A DNA stretch of 64,000 nt, from NCBI RefSeq assembly GCF_040412425.1, contig NC_089761.1, forward strand, positions 23,446,644-23,510,643, written 5' to 3'. Source of the DNA: Macrobrachium rosenbergii (taxonomy: Eukaryota; Arthropoda; Malacostraca; Decapoda; Palaemonidae). The notes beneath the pieces were generated by a model. It searched no databases. It worked only from the letters and a program-made list of their open reading frames with translations, and had not been told where the DNA came from. The position numbers were made by a program, and so were the translations under genes. Positions within the stretch are counted from its first letter, which is position 1; every line of letters begins with the position of its first letter. Of this stretch, positions 1-12,137 are shown one piece after another.

Positions 1-21
1 CTGGATGCTGGGAAGACCGAC

Positions 22-990
22 TTAAAGGCTCCTGTGTCGACCAGCATCATCCTGCCGGAGACGGTGTCGCTGGACGTAAAAACCTACTGTTTTTGAGGCC
101 CTGGGTTCTTCGGCTGCCATGGCGGCCCTGTCCTGCTGGCCGCCACCCCCCGTTTTTTGAACGGTTGAACGAGCAGGGCGGCAGGCAGTTTCGGGCGTCC
201 TTTCCGAACCACTTGTGGTAGCGACAGAAGCCCGGGACCTCCGTCTGCTGTGGTTCGTGGACGTCTGCTGGCGATGGCGTTGACGGGCTGCTCTCACGTC
301 CTCTTCAGGCTGGACGGAGCTGACCGGCTGTGTGGCCGGTTTTAGCCGCTGTGAATCCTTGACGGAGTCTGTGAGGTGTTGTGCCGCCTCTATGAGGTCC
401 TCGACAGGCATGGTGTAGGGGTGAGCGATCTGGTTGCGTACTTCCGGGAGGAGTTGGCGAAGGTAGATTTCCGTATGAAGCTTATCTCCTGCCGCTTGTT
501 TGTGCCACCCAAGTCTGGTATTGACAGGAGATCTACGACCATGCCCTGCCGCCTCTTGGATTGAGGTCGGGCGTGGATTATTGGCAAGGTCGATAGCACG
601 GGCGGCCCGCTCGTCGATGGGCAGGGAGCAAGCTTCGAGGAGGAACTTTTTGTGGTGCTGTATGTGAGGGTGTGTGTTTCGGTACTCGCGAGATGAGTTT
701 TCTGTACACGTCCTCCGAAGGGCGTTGAGCACTGTGTCGGCCTGTAGGATTTCGTCCGTGAGGTCCGCGATTCTGAAGTGGCTCTCCACCCTGCGCAGCC
801 ACATCGATGGGTTCCCCTGCGTAAACGGCAGCAGCTTTACGGTGAGGGCGGCCGCGGTTGTGTTGCCCGGCCGTCGTGTGTTCGGGGCGCTGGTGTGGAG
901 TTGCGGGAGGGCCTCGATGCGGGGCGGGCGCGGCTGTGATGGGAGGTAGGTAAACCTCGGAGTCCGCTGGGTCCGCGTTTAACTGCATGA
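22..990 (-). pseudogene. gag of gypsy copy A, frameshifted
   Basis: Two overlapping frames together encode a Ty3/gypsy-type Gag. The segment RRVESHFRIADLTDEI near 770-800 resembles the matrix/capsid region seen in many arthropod gypsy Gags, and RQLLPEVRNQIAHPYTMPVE near 390-470 is a later capsid segment. The frame changes near 720 and again near the start, so no single ORF covers it. Gag would form the cytoplasmic particle in which reverse transcription takes place. The gene is disrupted in the given sequence; some breaks may be base-calling errors. Confidence 0.8.
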
Positions 991-1248
991 AGGAGGGGAT
1001 ATCCGGCGCCCATGCTCGCCTCCTTTGACCCCTTACTGGAGTGGGGTACTCGCGTCAGTACGCACTACGTCGCCGTGTGGTTCCGCTTAGTGACGCTGGT
1101 GGGGTACGCCGACGAGTCAGCACGCTCAAACGCTGGTTACAGCGCCGTGTTTAGGCCGCCAAGAGCGTTTTTGGAGAAATCCTGGAGCCAAGACTGAGTC
1201 GCCGTGTGAGTCCGCTAATGGCTCCGGGATACTCTGGGGGGTCACCAC

Positions 1249-1649
1249 TGTAAGGTGTCAAAGAAACGAGCAGGTAAAAGTTACTGCTACTTTATTACAG
1301 ATCCAGGCAGTTATATTGCGGCCGACTGACGCCGGGGCCGTGAGAGACAATGGAATTGACTGTGACCTGAGGTCGAAACAATAAACAATAATATGCAGTG
1401 AACGAGTACAAATTACAATACAAAACATACAGAGCTACAATATAGATACAGTCTTGATGCCTGTGAATGAAGAAACATGTGATACACAATGTGTGACATT
1501 CGTATAAATACCATAAAGTAAAAATGATTAAAATGCGTGACCTGGCGCGTTTTAGGCGTGACTAATTGAGCTTGAAGAAAACGGGAAGTCACCAAAGAAA
1601 ACAAGCTCAGCGGAGACTTAATTAATGGCGCCGATTTGGTGACTTTACA
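1249..1649 (-). repeat. 5' LTR of gypsy copy A
   Basis: It starts TGTAAGGTGTCA and ends TGACTTTACA, short imperfect inverted ends bounded by TG...CA. It aligns along its length with the copy B LTRs but carries scattered substitutions and lacks 21 bp near the right end. In copy B that 21 bp lies between two GGCGCCG direct repeats, so slippage or recombination between them explains the difference. Confidence 0.9.
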
Positions 1650-2251
<602 letters not shown>

Positions 2252-2279
2252 AAGTCACGTGCATCTGCTGTGATTATTT

Positions 2280-2820
<541 letters not shown>

Positions 2821-3242
2821 TGTAAGGTGTCAAAGAAACGAGCAGGTAAAGGTTACTGCTGGTTTATTACAGATCCAGGCGGCTTATATTGCGGCCGACT
2901 GACGCCGGGCCGTGAGAGACAATGGAATTGACTGTGACCTGAGGTCGAAACAATAAATAATAATATACAGTGAACAAGTACGAATTACAATACGAAACAT
3001 ACAGAGACACAATATAGATACAGTCTTGATGCCTGTGAATGAAGAAACATGTGATACACAATGTGTGACATTCGTATAAATACCATAAAGTAAAAATGAT
3101 AAAAATGCGTGACCTGGCACGTTTTAGGCGTGACTAATTTAGCTTGAAGAAAACGGGAAGTCACCAAAGAAAACAAGCTCAGCGGAGACTTAATTAATGG
3201 CGCCGCCAAACACTATCCTGGCGCCGAATTGGTGACTTTACA
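2821..3242 (-). repeat. 3' LTR of gypsy copy B
   Basis: Starts TGTAAGGTGTCA and ends GGTGACTTTACA on the plus strand. It is identical to the 7465-7886 LTR except for one extra C near 2904 and one missing G near 3207. Confidence 0.96.
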
Positions 3243-3256
3243 AATACCCCCAAGAC
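3243..3256 (-). promoter_or_regulatory. Candidate polypurine tract of gypsy copy B
   Basis: On the minus strand, CTTGGGGGTATT directly precedes the 3' LTR. A short G-rich run at this place is the expected primer site for plus-strand DNA synthesis. Confidence 0.55.
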
Positions 3257-3259
3257 GAG

Positions 3260-4420
3260 GGACGCGTCTGATTAATCCCCTGTACCTGGTGGGACGCTGA
3301 AGGGTGCCGCGGCTCCTTGAGGATAACTGAGGGGCCTCCTGCCTGTGAGGCTGCTGTTTGGGCGGTCCTTCCTGGGCGGCGGCGCCTGCGGTGGTGAGGG
3401 CGTGCTGGAGTGCGTATGGGCGGAAGGGGTGCTGCGACGCTGCGGGACTCTCCGACAGGAAGGCGGGCTTTAGCCGGTCTATGGAAACCCAGTCGTCCCT
3501 GCCTGGAAGTGCCAGCCGAACGCCTTGCTGTTCCGTTCCAGCGCCGGAAGGGTCCCCTGTAGGGCCTAGTTAGTGGTGGACGGACGGCGTCGACTCTGAC
3601 GAAGACGTGGGTGGCGGATGACAGCTGTGGCGGCACGAAGGCGGTTGCTCTGTCTATGTATGAGCGCCTGCAGGCGAACTTGCGGCCACGTCGCGGAGCC
3701 TCTGCAGAGATGGGGAGTGGCGATCATCCGTCACGAGCTCTCCCGGCACCACGAGGGGTTCCCCAGGTTTGTTCAGCTGCGGATGGGGTGCCGTCGGCTC
3801 TGGGGCGGTCCTCAACCCGAGGAGGACCCACGGCAGCTGATGTTTCCAATCTCGGCGGTGCAGCGGCCGCGAGGGATGATTTTAAGGACCTGTGGAAAAC
3901 GTTCGACCAGGCCGTTGGCCGCTGGGTTGTATGCTGTGGTGGTGTGGTGCGTGGTTCCCAGCAGTTGAGCCAGGGCAGACCACAGCTCGGAGAGGAAGGC
4001 GGGGCCCCTGTCGGTTGTGATGTGGTCCGACGCCCGGCCGCTGACCCAGCTGGAGAGCAGGGCCTCGGCGCATCGGCGCTGGCGGTGGCTTCTTGCATGG
4101 GCGTGGCTTCGGGCCACAGCGTTGAACGGGTCACCACCGTGAGGAGGTATCTGGATCCGCCTGATGGGGAAGGGGCCCGACGACGTCGATGTGGATGTGG
4201 CCAAGCGGCGCCCTGGTTGTGGGAACTCGCCTACCCCCGACTGGCGTGTGACGACCCACTTTACTGGTCTGGCACTGCAGGCACTGTTTTGCCCAGGCTG
4301 TGGCGTCCTTTTGCACCCGTGCCAGACGAACTTTTTTGAAAGCAGTTTGGCCGTGGTCCTGCCGGAGGGGTGTGAGAGGCCGTGGATGATGTCAAATACC
4401 TGGCGTGAGGCTGGAACCAA
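3260..4420 (-). pseudogene. Integrase region of gypsy copy B
   Basis: The zinc-binding part shows HGLSHPSGRTT near 4360-4385 and CLQCQTSK near 4265-4283 (HHCC pattern). The catalytic core shows Asp in HIDVVGP at 4185-4187, Asp in TTDRGPAF at 4010-4012, and Glu in NGLVERF at 3902-3904, giving D-x35-E. A C-terminal segment VFVRVDAVRPPL near 3590-3620 resembles the usual integrase tail. At least three frame changes occur. Integrase would insert the reverse-transcribed DNA; all catalytic residues remain legible although the frame does not. Confidence 0.85.
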
Positions 4421-4589
4421 GGCAGGGGCTGGCCTGTGCTGATGTCACAGAGCAGGCTGGGACCTCCGGGCGGGTCACGCCCCGCCACTCTGAGGGATGT
4501 GATGGCGGTGCGGTATGCTGGGGTTTCTGGGTCGGCGGCCTGTTCTCTGGCAAGGTCCTGGTAGTCTACACCAAGCTGCACTGCGTTCA

Positions 4590-4965
4590 ACTCGACTCTG
4601 GAGAGGGCGTCTGCTACGGATTTTTCTTGCCGGGAGGTACCTGACGGAACAGGTAAATTGGCTATGGCTGAGAGGTGGCGCTGCTGCCTGGAAGACCATG
4701 CGTCCCCTTGCTTCGTGAAAGCGTGAACCAGTGGCTGGTGGTCTGTGAAGATTGTGAAGGGCGTCCCCTCCAGGAGGAACTTGAAGTGCCGAACTGCGCG
4801 GTACATCGCGCAGAGTTCCTGTCGAAGGTGCTGTATCGGGACTCTGCGGGATTGAACTTCTTGCTGAAGAAGGCGATGGGCTGGGGGCGCCGTTGGTAAT
4901 TTGCTCCAGAACAGCACCGCAGGCAACGTTACTGGCGTCCGTCGTCAGCTGGAGGGGAGCCTTGG
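4590..4965 (-). pseudogene. RNase H domain of gypsy copy B
   Basis: LTTDASNVACGAVLEQ near 4905-4950 starts the domain, RQELCAMYRAVRHFKFLLEG near 4765-4825 carries the catalytic Glu region, IFTDHQPL near 4730-4750 a conserved Asp, and ADALSRVE near 4595-4615 the closing motif. The domain follows the reverse transcriptase directly. It is spread over two frames. Confidence 0.85.
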
Positions 4966-5089
4966 GATCTGGTGTGCCAAGGCGGTTGCCTTGGTGAGGG
5001 CGGCCTTCGTCCGGGAAAAGGCCTGCTGCTGGCTGGGTCCCCAAGACAGGGACTTGGTTGACCTCTTAGGACTTCCGTCAGGGGGCCGT

Positions 5090-5850
5090 GGTGTGCGCGA
5101 TCCCGGGATGAAGCGCCTGTAGAAGTTGACCATCCCAAGGAACTCCTGGACGGCCTTGATGGAGGTGGGTGTCGGGAACTTTGCTACGGCTGCCACCTTC
5201 GATGTAAGAGGGCGGACGCCTGTCGGAGATACCTCGTGACCCAGGAACTCTGCTTTCTGGACGCCGAATGTACACTTGTCAAAACGGACGACGAGGCCGT
5301 TTTCTTGGAGGCGCTGGAGGACTGCTTTGATGTGCCTCTGGTGTTCGCTGTGAGACCTGGAAAATATGAGAATGTCGTCGACGTAGCAGACGAGAATTTT
5401 AGGTCCCCAGGATGCTGTCCATGAGCCGCTGGAAGGTGGCCCCGGCGTTCCTCAGCCCGAAGGTGGAGAAGGCGAACACATAGGACCCGAAGGGCGTGAT
5501 GATGGCTGTCTTTGGTATGTCCTCTGGCGCAACAGGTACCTGAAAATAAGATTTAAGAAGGTCCAATTTAGTGAATATTTTGGCCCGTGAAAGGAGGCCG
5601 TGAGGTCTTGCATATTGGGCAGAGGGTAGTGGTCGGGCTCCGTTGCAATGTTGAGCCGTCTGTAGTCGCCGCAGGGTCTCCAGGAGCCGTCCGGTTTCTG
5701 CACCATGTGGAGGGGGAGGCCCATGGACTGGAGGCTTTCCTGCAGATGCCATCCGTTCCATCTCCGCGAATGCTTTTTTTCGCCTCCTGCAGGCGCTGAG
5801 GGGGAAGCCTGCGGAACCGCATGTGTCGGGGCCCTTTAGTCACTATATGG
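5090..5850 (-). pseudogene. Reverse transcriptase of gypsy copy B
   Basis: [15 protein letters not shown] near 5535-5580 is motif [16 protein letters not shown] near 5410-5455 is motif B, and YVDD at 5374-5385 is the catalytic motif. LGMVNFYRRFIPG near 5105-5145 marks the thumb/connection region typical of Ty3/gypsy. All hallmark residues are intact, with frame changes between 5400 and 5700. Confidence 0.9.
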
Positions 5851-6214
5851 TGGTATATGCCGTGCTTGGCTGGGGCCCGGGGACTTAGCGGGGCTCGGCT
5901 TAAACACCTCGGGAACTCCGACAGAAGGTGTGCGTACTGGTGGGGGCGACGGCGCTGATGGTGGGTCTGGGTCCCGCCGTTAACGGAGAGATCGGCAGGA
6001 GTCGGGATCGAGGGCGCTTGCGCCCCACGTCGACTAGTAGGCCGAAGTGCGCCAGAAAATCGGCCCCAGGAGTGGGGTTCCTCGTCCGCGACGATGAAGT
6101 CCCAGGAGTAATTCTGGCCAAGGATGGAGATCGACAGGAGCCTGGTGCCGTAGGAGAGGATGGGGTTCGTTGGCGGCCGTCAGGAAGGCGGCCGGGTCTG
6201 GTGTCTGGTTGCGG

Positions 6215-6470
6215 TCTCTCTGGATGCTGGGAAGACCGACTTGAAGGCTCCTGTGTCGACCAGCATCATCCTGCGGAGACGGTGTCGCGGACGTAGGAGA
6301 AACCTACTGTTTTTGAGGCCCTGGGTTCTTCGGCTGCCATGGCGGCCTGTCCTGCTGGCGCCGCCACCCCCGTTTTTGAGCGGTTGAACGAGCAGGGCGG
6401 CAGGCAGTTTCGGGCGTCCTTTCCGAACCACTTGTGATAGCGACAGAAGCCGGGGACCACCGTCTACTGT
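6215..6470 (-). pseudogene. Gag zinc-finger-like tail and aspartic protease of gypsy copy B
   Basis: FCRYHKWFGKDARNCLPPC near 6385-6445 is a Cys/His cluster commonly seen near the end of this type of Gag. It is followed by MMLVDTGAFKSVFPAS near 6220-6268, the DTGA active site of the retroelement aspartic protease. The protease would cleave the Gag-Pol precursor. The two motifs lie in different frames in the given sequence. Confidence 0.82.
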
Positions 6471-6499
6471 GGTTCGGTGGGCGTTTGTTGGCGATGGCG

Positions 6500-7204
6500 T
6501 TTGACGGGCTGCTCGTCCTCTTCAGGCTGGACGGAGCTGACCGGCTGAGTGGCCGGTTTTAGCCGTTAATGAAGCCTTGACGGAGTCTGTGAGGTGTTGT
6601 GCCGCCTCTATGAGGTCCTCGACAGGCATGGTGTAGGGGTGAGCGATCTGGTTGCGTACTTCCGGGAGGAGTTGGCGAAGGAAAATTTTCCGTCTGAAGC
6701 TTATCTCCTGCCGCTTGTTCGTGTCACCCGAGACTGGTGTTGACAGGAGATCTACGACCATGCCCCAAGCGTCTCTTGGATCGAGGTCGTGGCGTGGGTT
6801 ATTGGCAAGGTCGATAGCACGGCGGCCCTTTCGGCGATGGGCAGGAGCAAGCTTCAGGAGGAACTTCTTTGTAATGCTGTATGTGAGGGTGAGTGTTTCG
6901 GGTACCTGCGAGATGAATTTGTTGTACATCCTCCGGAAGGGCGTTGAGCACTGTGTCCGGCCTGTAGGATTTCGTCCGTGAGGTCCGCGATTCTGAAGTG
7001 GCTCTCCACCCTGCGCAGCCATCTCGATGGGTTGCCCTGCGAAACGGGCGGCAGCTTTAGGGTGAGGGCGGCCCGCGATTGTGTTGCCCGGCCGTCGTGT
7101 GTTGGGCGCTGGTGGAGTTGCGGGAGGGCCTCGATGCGGGGGGCGGGCGGCTGCGATGGGAGGTAGGTAACCTCGGAGTCCGCGGGGTCCGCGTTTAACT
7201 GCAT
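6500..7204 (-). pseudogene. gag of gypsy copy B
   Basis: The likely start is the ATG at 7202-7204 (MQLNADPADSEV), about 260 bases after the 5' LTR. RRVESHFRIADLTDEI appears near 6960-7030 and RQLLPEVRNQIAHPYTMPVE near 6600-6670. Frame changes occur near 6945 and near 7100-7130. The same segments are present in copy A. Confidence 0.82.
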
Positions 7205-7452
7205 GAAGGAAGGGATATCGCGTCCATGCTCGCTCCTTTGACCCCCTTACTGGAGTAGGATACTGCGCGTCAGTACGCACTTGCGCGCGCGCCGTGTGGG
7301 TCCGCTAGTGACGCTGATGGGGTGCGCGCGACGAGTCAGCACGCTCAAACGCTGGTTACAGCGCGCGTGTTTAGGCCGCTAAGAGCGTTTTTGGAGAAAC
7401 CCTGGAGCCAAGACTGAGTCGCCGTGTGAGTCCGCTAATGGCTCCGGATACT

Positions 7453-7464
7453 CGGGGTCACCAC
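7453..7464 (-). promoter_or_regulatory. Candidate primer binding site of gypsy copy B
   Basis: On the minus strand TGGTGACCCCG starts within two bases of the 5' LTR end. A TGG start is expected because tRNAs end in CCA. I could not assign the tRNA. Confidence 0.6.
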
Positions 7465-7886
7465 TGTAAGGTGTCAAAGAAACGAGCAGGTAAAGGTTAC
7501 TGCTGGTTTATTACAGATCCAGGCGGCTTATATTGCGGCCGACTGACGCGGGCCGTGAGAGACAATGGAATTGACTGTGACCTGAGGTCGAAACAATAAA
7601 TAATAATATACAGTGAACAAGTACGAATTACAATACGAAACATACAGAGACACAATATAGATACAGTCTTGATGCCTGTGAATGAAGAAACATGTGATAC
7701 ACAATGTGTGACATTCGTATAAATACCATAAAGTAAAAATGATAAAAATGCGTGACCTGGCACGTTTTAGGCGTGACTAATTTAGCTTGAAGAAAACGGG
7801 AAGTCACCAAAGAAAACAAGCTCAGCGGAGACTTAATTAATGGCGCCGCCGAAACACTATCCTGGCGCCGAATTGGTGACTTTACA
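7465..7886 (-). repeat. 5' LTR of gypsy copy B
   Basis: Matches the 2821-3242 LTR except for two one-base indels and no substitutions. The match implies a very recent insertion. Confidence 0.96.
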
Positions 7887-8310
7887 ATCTTAAAATCATT
7901 ATAGTTTATTTTACTTTTGCATAGTTTTATGTGGTTTCTAATATTGGATGTTTCGGGATTAGACAACTTGCACCCAGTGCGAAAGCTAACGCCAATATGT
8001 GCGTCACATCTGACCTTAAGCAGTCGGCGTGTGTTTCCCACGTATGTCTGACAATGGCATTGACAGCAAGTAAATAAATAAACAACACCGGACTGCATTA
8101 AAGGGGCAGTTTTTCTTTGTGACGAAACATACCGCCAATAGTTCTTGGGTTCTTAAATATGAGCTTCACGTCAACTGCAGGAAAATAATTCGTTAAAATC
8201 CTTTTTAGATTGGGTAGGAAAGAGGTGTCATGCGTGAACGGAAAACTTATATAATATGTTAATTTATGTGCCAAGTGTGTGGTAGCAGGAGGGTGAAAGG
8301 ACTTATCCAA
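7887..8310 (-). pseudogene. PLE copy 1: end of RT thumb and GIY-YIG endonuclease, split by gypsy
   Basis: The segment SGVVYLFTC followed by TYVGNTRRLLKVRCDAHIG (about 7980-8095) has the GVVY...YVG core of a GIY-YIG nuclease, and SNIRNHIKLC continues the domain. The reading reaches NYNDFKI and is then cut by the gypsy LTR at 7886. Upstream, KNPRTIGGMFRHK near 8115-8160 is the linker typical of EN+ PLEs. The nuclease would nick target DNA. Its C-terminal part lies 5 kb away at 2700-2820. Confidence 0.85.
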
Positions 8311-8329
8311 TGCTCTCTTAACATACTTT

Positions 8330-9165
8330 AAAAATAAATTGGATGGATAGCAGTTGGATTTAAAATAATCATAGAGAAAACCTATTTCCTTGTGAAAAGA
8401 TGCCAGTCGGATGTAAGTGTTATGGCCCTGTGGAGGAGAGTGGACAGGGAATTCAATTTAAAATTATAAAAGCACGAACTGTAAAAATTCTGCCCCAAGA
8501 CCAGTAAAGGTTTTCTTGCGGAACACACCAGTATGAAATCTCTTTTCTTCACGGATGACGATGGTGTCTAAAAAGGATAATTGGTTATTATTTTCTAATT
8601 CATAAGTAAATTTAATGTTATTATGTAGCGAATTAGCATACTGCAAAAACTGGTCACAGTGGTGACGTTCTTTAAAAAGGACAAAAGTGTCGTCAACATA
8701 ACGGCGATAAAATAACGGCTTGAAAACAGAGGGACAGCTGTCCAGCAGCTCTCTCTCGAATTTGTGCATGAAAATATCAGCAAAAATGCAGCTTAATGGA
8801 TTACCCATTCCTACACCTTCCACTTGCATGTAAACTTCATCATTAAACACAAAGGCCGTGTCCCGCACCGCCAACTCCAATAGCTCTTTAAAATCTAAGC
8901 GGTTAAAACCGTGGTACACATTGTCCTGATCATTAAAAATAGTATCCAAAATATAATCGATTGTTTCCTCCACTGGTATATTAGTGAATAGTGACTCTAT
9001 ATCAAAACTGGCCATGACCAAATCGGAATCTTGACATAAAATATTATTTTTAAATTCTAAGGAACTGTTAACAGTAAATTCATTTTTGAAAGAGTTTTCC
9101 AGAGGGACTATGTATTTTGCAATTTTGTAGTTGGGTGTAGTATATGAAGAAAGGATTGGCCTCAT
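8330..9165 (-). pseudogene. PLE copy 1 reverse transcriptase core
   Basis: Motif A is MASFDIESLFTNIPVEETI near 8960-9017, motif B GVGMGNPLSCIFADIFMHKF near 8765-8820, and motif C YRRYVDDTFVLF with YVDD at 8689-8700; LSFLDTIVIR near 8550-8580 follows. This pattern is characteristic of Penelope reverse transcriptases. The 233-aa ORF 8464-9165 is open; a length change near 8490 shifts the frame afterwards. Confidence 0.92.
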
Positions 9166-9998
9166 AGGTATATTCTCTTTATGTATCTTGGGAGGCCATA
9201 CATGATACCATAAGATGATCCAGTGACGAAAAAGCTCATCATAAGTAGTTTGAGTAATAACCTGTTTATTTTTAAAGATCTCAGAAAACGGTTAATTTTG
9301 TCCTCTTTCTTAAAAAATAAGTTTAAAGTCTTTGTTACCAATTTTTGAAATTTAGAATCATCGGTGAGTATATTCTGCATTTTTTGGAGATAATCAACTT
9401 TATTCAAAATAACTGTACCATTACCTTTATCTGGTTTGGAAAATATTAAGTTATTATTTTTTCTCAATTTCTGAAGGGTATTTAGATCATCTTTGTTAAA
9501 GAAAGGGGCCCATCTAGTTTTCTGTTTGTGGTAATTAGTATGTGCGAAAGCAGACAGTTCAGTTTGGAATTTTGATAGGTTAGCGTTTAAAGGCAAGTTC
9601 TTCAGTTTGGTAAAAAGTACTTCAAAGGGCAAATAGTACTCATAGTAAGAGGGTTTGTAGTTGGGTAAACAGAAATCCAGCCCAAAAGATAAAAGAAATT
9701 CTTCTTTCTTAGTTAAGTTATAGTCAGAGAAGTTGAAAACCACCTTGTTCCCTTTACCAGAAAAATTCGGTTTGAAGACACCTAGTTTCTTAAGTTTGTT
9801 GTTATGGGTGTTTTGTACCTTTTCAATATAGCCATTTAAATCTTTAGATAACAACCAGTTAAAAATGATTAAATCAATAAGTGTGAGTCGGTTATGGATA
9901 TCATTATACAAAAGTTGTAGAGGTTTGACATGTTTAGAAATAAGCTTTTCTTTGGTACAGATTTCAATAGACAATAATGCAGACGTGGAATCATGATA
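9162..9998 (-). pseudogene. PLE copy 1 N-terminal region
   Basis: This ORF contains the N-terminal PLE domain, with FSKPDKGNGTVILNKVDYL near 9390-9450, a motif conserved just before the reverse transcriptase fingers. It overlaps the RT ORF by 4 bases in another frame. The open frame continues beyond 9974 toward the palindrome junction, so the first Met is probably not the true start. Confidence 0.8.
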
Positions 9999-10007
9999 GA
10001 ATTTTAT
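9696..10007. other. Spacer of the PLE inverted repeat (palindrome centre)
   Basis: About 312 bases separate the two inverted arms (arm 1 ends 9695, arm 2 begins 10008). The spacer is PLE copy 1 N-terminal coding sequence with no counterpart in copy 2. A short AT-rich junction, AGAATTTTATC, lies at the joint. Confidence 0.8.
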
Positions 10008-10530
10008 CTTTTATCTTTTGGGCTGGATTTCTGTTTACCCAACTACAAACCCTCTTACTATGAGTACTATTTGCCCTTTGAAGTACTTTTTACCAAACTG
10101 AAGAACTTGCCTTTAAACGCTAACCTATCAAAATTCCAAACTGAACTGTCTGCTTTCGCACATACTAATTACCACAAACAGAAAACTAGATGGGCCCCTT
10201 TCTTTAACAAAGATGATCTAAATACCCTTCAGAAATTGAGAAAAATAATAACTTAATATTTTCCAAACCAGATAAAGGTAATGGTACAGTTATTTTGAAT
10301 AAAGTTGATTATCTCCAAAAATGCAGAATATACTCACCGATGATTCTAAATTTCAAAAAATTGGTAACAAAGACTTTAAACTTATTTTTAAGAAAGAGGA
10401 CAAAATTAACCGTTTTCTGAGATCTTTAAAAATAAACAGGTTATTACTCAAACTACTTATGATGAGCTTTTCGTCACTGGATCATCTTATGGTATCATGT
10501 ATGGCCTCCCAAGATACATAAAGAGAATAT
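10008..10530 (+). pseudogene. PLE copy 2 N-terminal coding segment
   Basis: Two open segments (to 10256, and 10321-10521) correspond to the end of the N-terminal domain. The frame breaks at an A run near 10240 (AAAAATAATAAC against one more A in copy 1) and at another near 10360. Confidence 0.8.
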
Positions 10531-11520
10531 ACCTATGAGGCCAATCCTTTCTTCATATACTACACCCAACTACAAAATTGCAAAATACATAGTCCCTCTC
10601 TTGGAAAACTCTTTTCAAAAATGAATTTACTGTTAACAGTTCCTTAGAATTTAAAATAATATTTTATGTCAAGATTCCGATTTGGTCATGGCCAGTTTTG
10701 ATATAGAGTCACTATTCACTAATATACCAGTGGAGGAAACAATCGATTATATTTTGGATACTATTTTTAATGATCAGGACAATGTGTACCACGGTTTTAA
10801 CCGCTTAGATTTTAAAGAGCTATTGAGTTGGTGTGGGACACGGCCTTTGTGTTTAATGATGAAGTTTACATGCAAGTGGAAGGTGTAGGAATGGGTAATC
10901 CATTGCTGCATTTTTGCTGATATTTTCATGCACAAATTCGAGAGAGAGCTGCTGGACAGCTGTCCCTCTGTTTTCAAGCCGTTATTTTATCGCCGTTATG
11001 TTGACGACACTTTTGTCCTTTTAAAGAACGTCACCACTGTGACCAGTTTTGCAGTATGCTAATTCGCTACATAATAACATTAAATTTACTTATGAATTAG
11101 AAAATAATAACCAATTATCCTTTTTAGACACCATCGTCATCCGTGAAGAAAAGAGATTTCATACTGGTGTGTTCCGCAAGAAAACCTTTACTGGTCTTGG
11201 GCAGAATTTTTACAGTTCGTGCTTTTATAATTTTAAATTGAATTCCCTGTCCACTCTCCACAGGGCCATAACACTTACATCCGACTGGCATCTTTTTCAC
11301 AAGGAAATAGGTTTTCTCTATGATTATTTTAAATCCAACTGCTATCCATCCAATTTATTTTTAAAGTATGTTAAGAGAGCATTGATAAGTCCTTTTCACC
11401 CTCCTGCTACCACACACTTGGCACATAAATTAACATATTATATAAGTTTTCCGTTCACGCATGACACCTCTTTTCCTACCCAATCTAAAAAGGATTTTAA
11501 CGAATTATTTTCCTGCAGTT
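10530..11520 (+). pseudogene. PLE copy 2 reverse transcriptase
   Basis: FDIESLFTNIPVEETIDYI near 10690-10755 (motif A) and YVDD at 10997-11008 (motif C) are present. GLGQNFYSSCFYNFKLN and SDWHLFHKEIGFLYDYF follow as the thumb. The frame breaks near 10830, 10905, 11020 and 11400. Confidence 0.85.
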
Positions 11521-11950
11521 GACGTGAAGCTCATATTTAAGAACCCAAGAACTATTGGCGGTATGTTTCGTCACAAAGAAAACTGCCCCTTTAATGCAGT
11601 CCGGTGTTGTTTATTTATTTACTTGCTGTCAATGCCATTTGTCAGACATACGTGGGAAACACACGCCGACTGCTTAAGGTCAGATGTGACGCACATATTG
11701 GCGTTAGCTTTCGCACTGGGTGCAAGTTGTCTAATCCCGAAACATCCAATATTAGAAACCACATAAAACTATGCAAAAGTAAAATAAACTATAATGATTT
11801 TAAGATTATACTAACTAGTCAACACGAACACCACCTCCTATTCTTGAATCGTTAGCGATCAAAAGCTTGTTCCTCTTTGAACAATCATTCCTCGTCCACG
11901 CCCCTGTATATAGCTTAAACCACACCCCACCTTATGTTTATTGTTTTCAT
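11520..11950 (+). pseudogene. PLE copy 2 GIY-YIG endonuclease
   Basis: TYVGNTRRLLKVRCDAHIG near 11645-11705 and SNIRNHIKLCKSKINYNDF near 11745-11805 match the nuclease domain. After them ILTSQHEHHLLFLNR reads into the C-terminal part that copy 1 has lost to the gypsy insertion; a frame change near 11855 precedes SLNNHSSSTPLYIA. Confidence 0.85.
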
Positions 11951-12137
11951 ACAGCAACTGAACTTCGAGGAATAAGGTCTGTTAGTAAAAATTTTCTATT
12001 TCTTTCTCTTTTTTTTTTTTTAACAATTTTATTTTAGGTTTACCTTTTTACTGATGTTTTACTTCATCATATTTTATTTGTACATATATCCTAAATCTTC
12101 TTGCTGTATTTGTATATTTTACTTTGTATTTTTAGCC

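Larger units (their letters stand above)
1..1649 (-). mobile_element. Ty3/gypsy LTR retrotransposon, copy A (cut by window edge)
   Basis: The element reads leftward: its 5' LTR lies at the right end (1249-1649), followed by gag and the first residues of the aspartic protease at 1-45, where the window ends. Gag segments match those of the complete copy B at 2821-7886, so both belong to one family. The missing remainder (protease, reverse transcriptase, RNase H, integrase, 3' LTR) should lie to the left of the window. Several one- or two-base length differences from copy B break the reading frame. No target duplication can be tested because the left end is absent. Confidence 0.88.
2821..7886 (-). 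mobile_element. Ty3/gypsy LTR retrotransposon, complete copy B (5066 bp)
   Basis: Both 422-bp LTRs are present and differ by only two one-base indels. Internal domains on the minus strand run gag, zinc motif, protease (DTGA), reverse transcriptase (YVDD), RNase H, integrase (HHCC and D,D-35-E), the classic Ty3/gypsy order. ATCT precedes the left LTR (2817-2820) and follows the right LTR (7887-7890): a 4-bp target duplication, confirmed by the uninterrupted sequence in PLE copy 2 near 11803-11816. No envelope-like ORF is seen. The coding region is split by many small indels. Confidence 0.95.

Noticed and set aside
2..1200. Plus-strand open frames across gypsy copy A (for example 376-564, 674-949)
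   Set aside because: They are shadows of gag coding on the minus strand in G/C-rich DNA.
3611..4339. 242-codon plus-strand frame
   Set aside because: It is antisense to the integrase of gypsy copy B, whose catalytic motifs are legible on the minus strand.
2821..7886. Envelope gene making copy B an errantivirus-like element
   Set aside because: After the integrase C-terminus only about 200 bases remain before the 3' LTR; there is no room for an envelope ORF.
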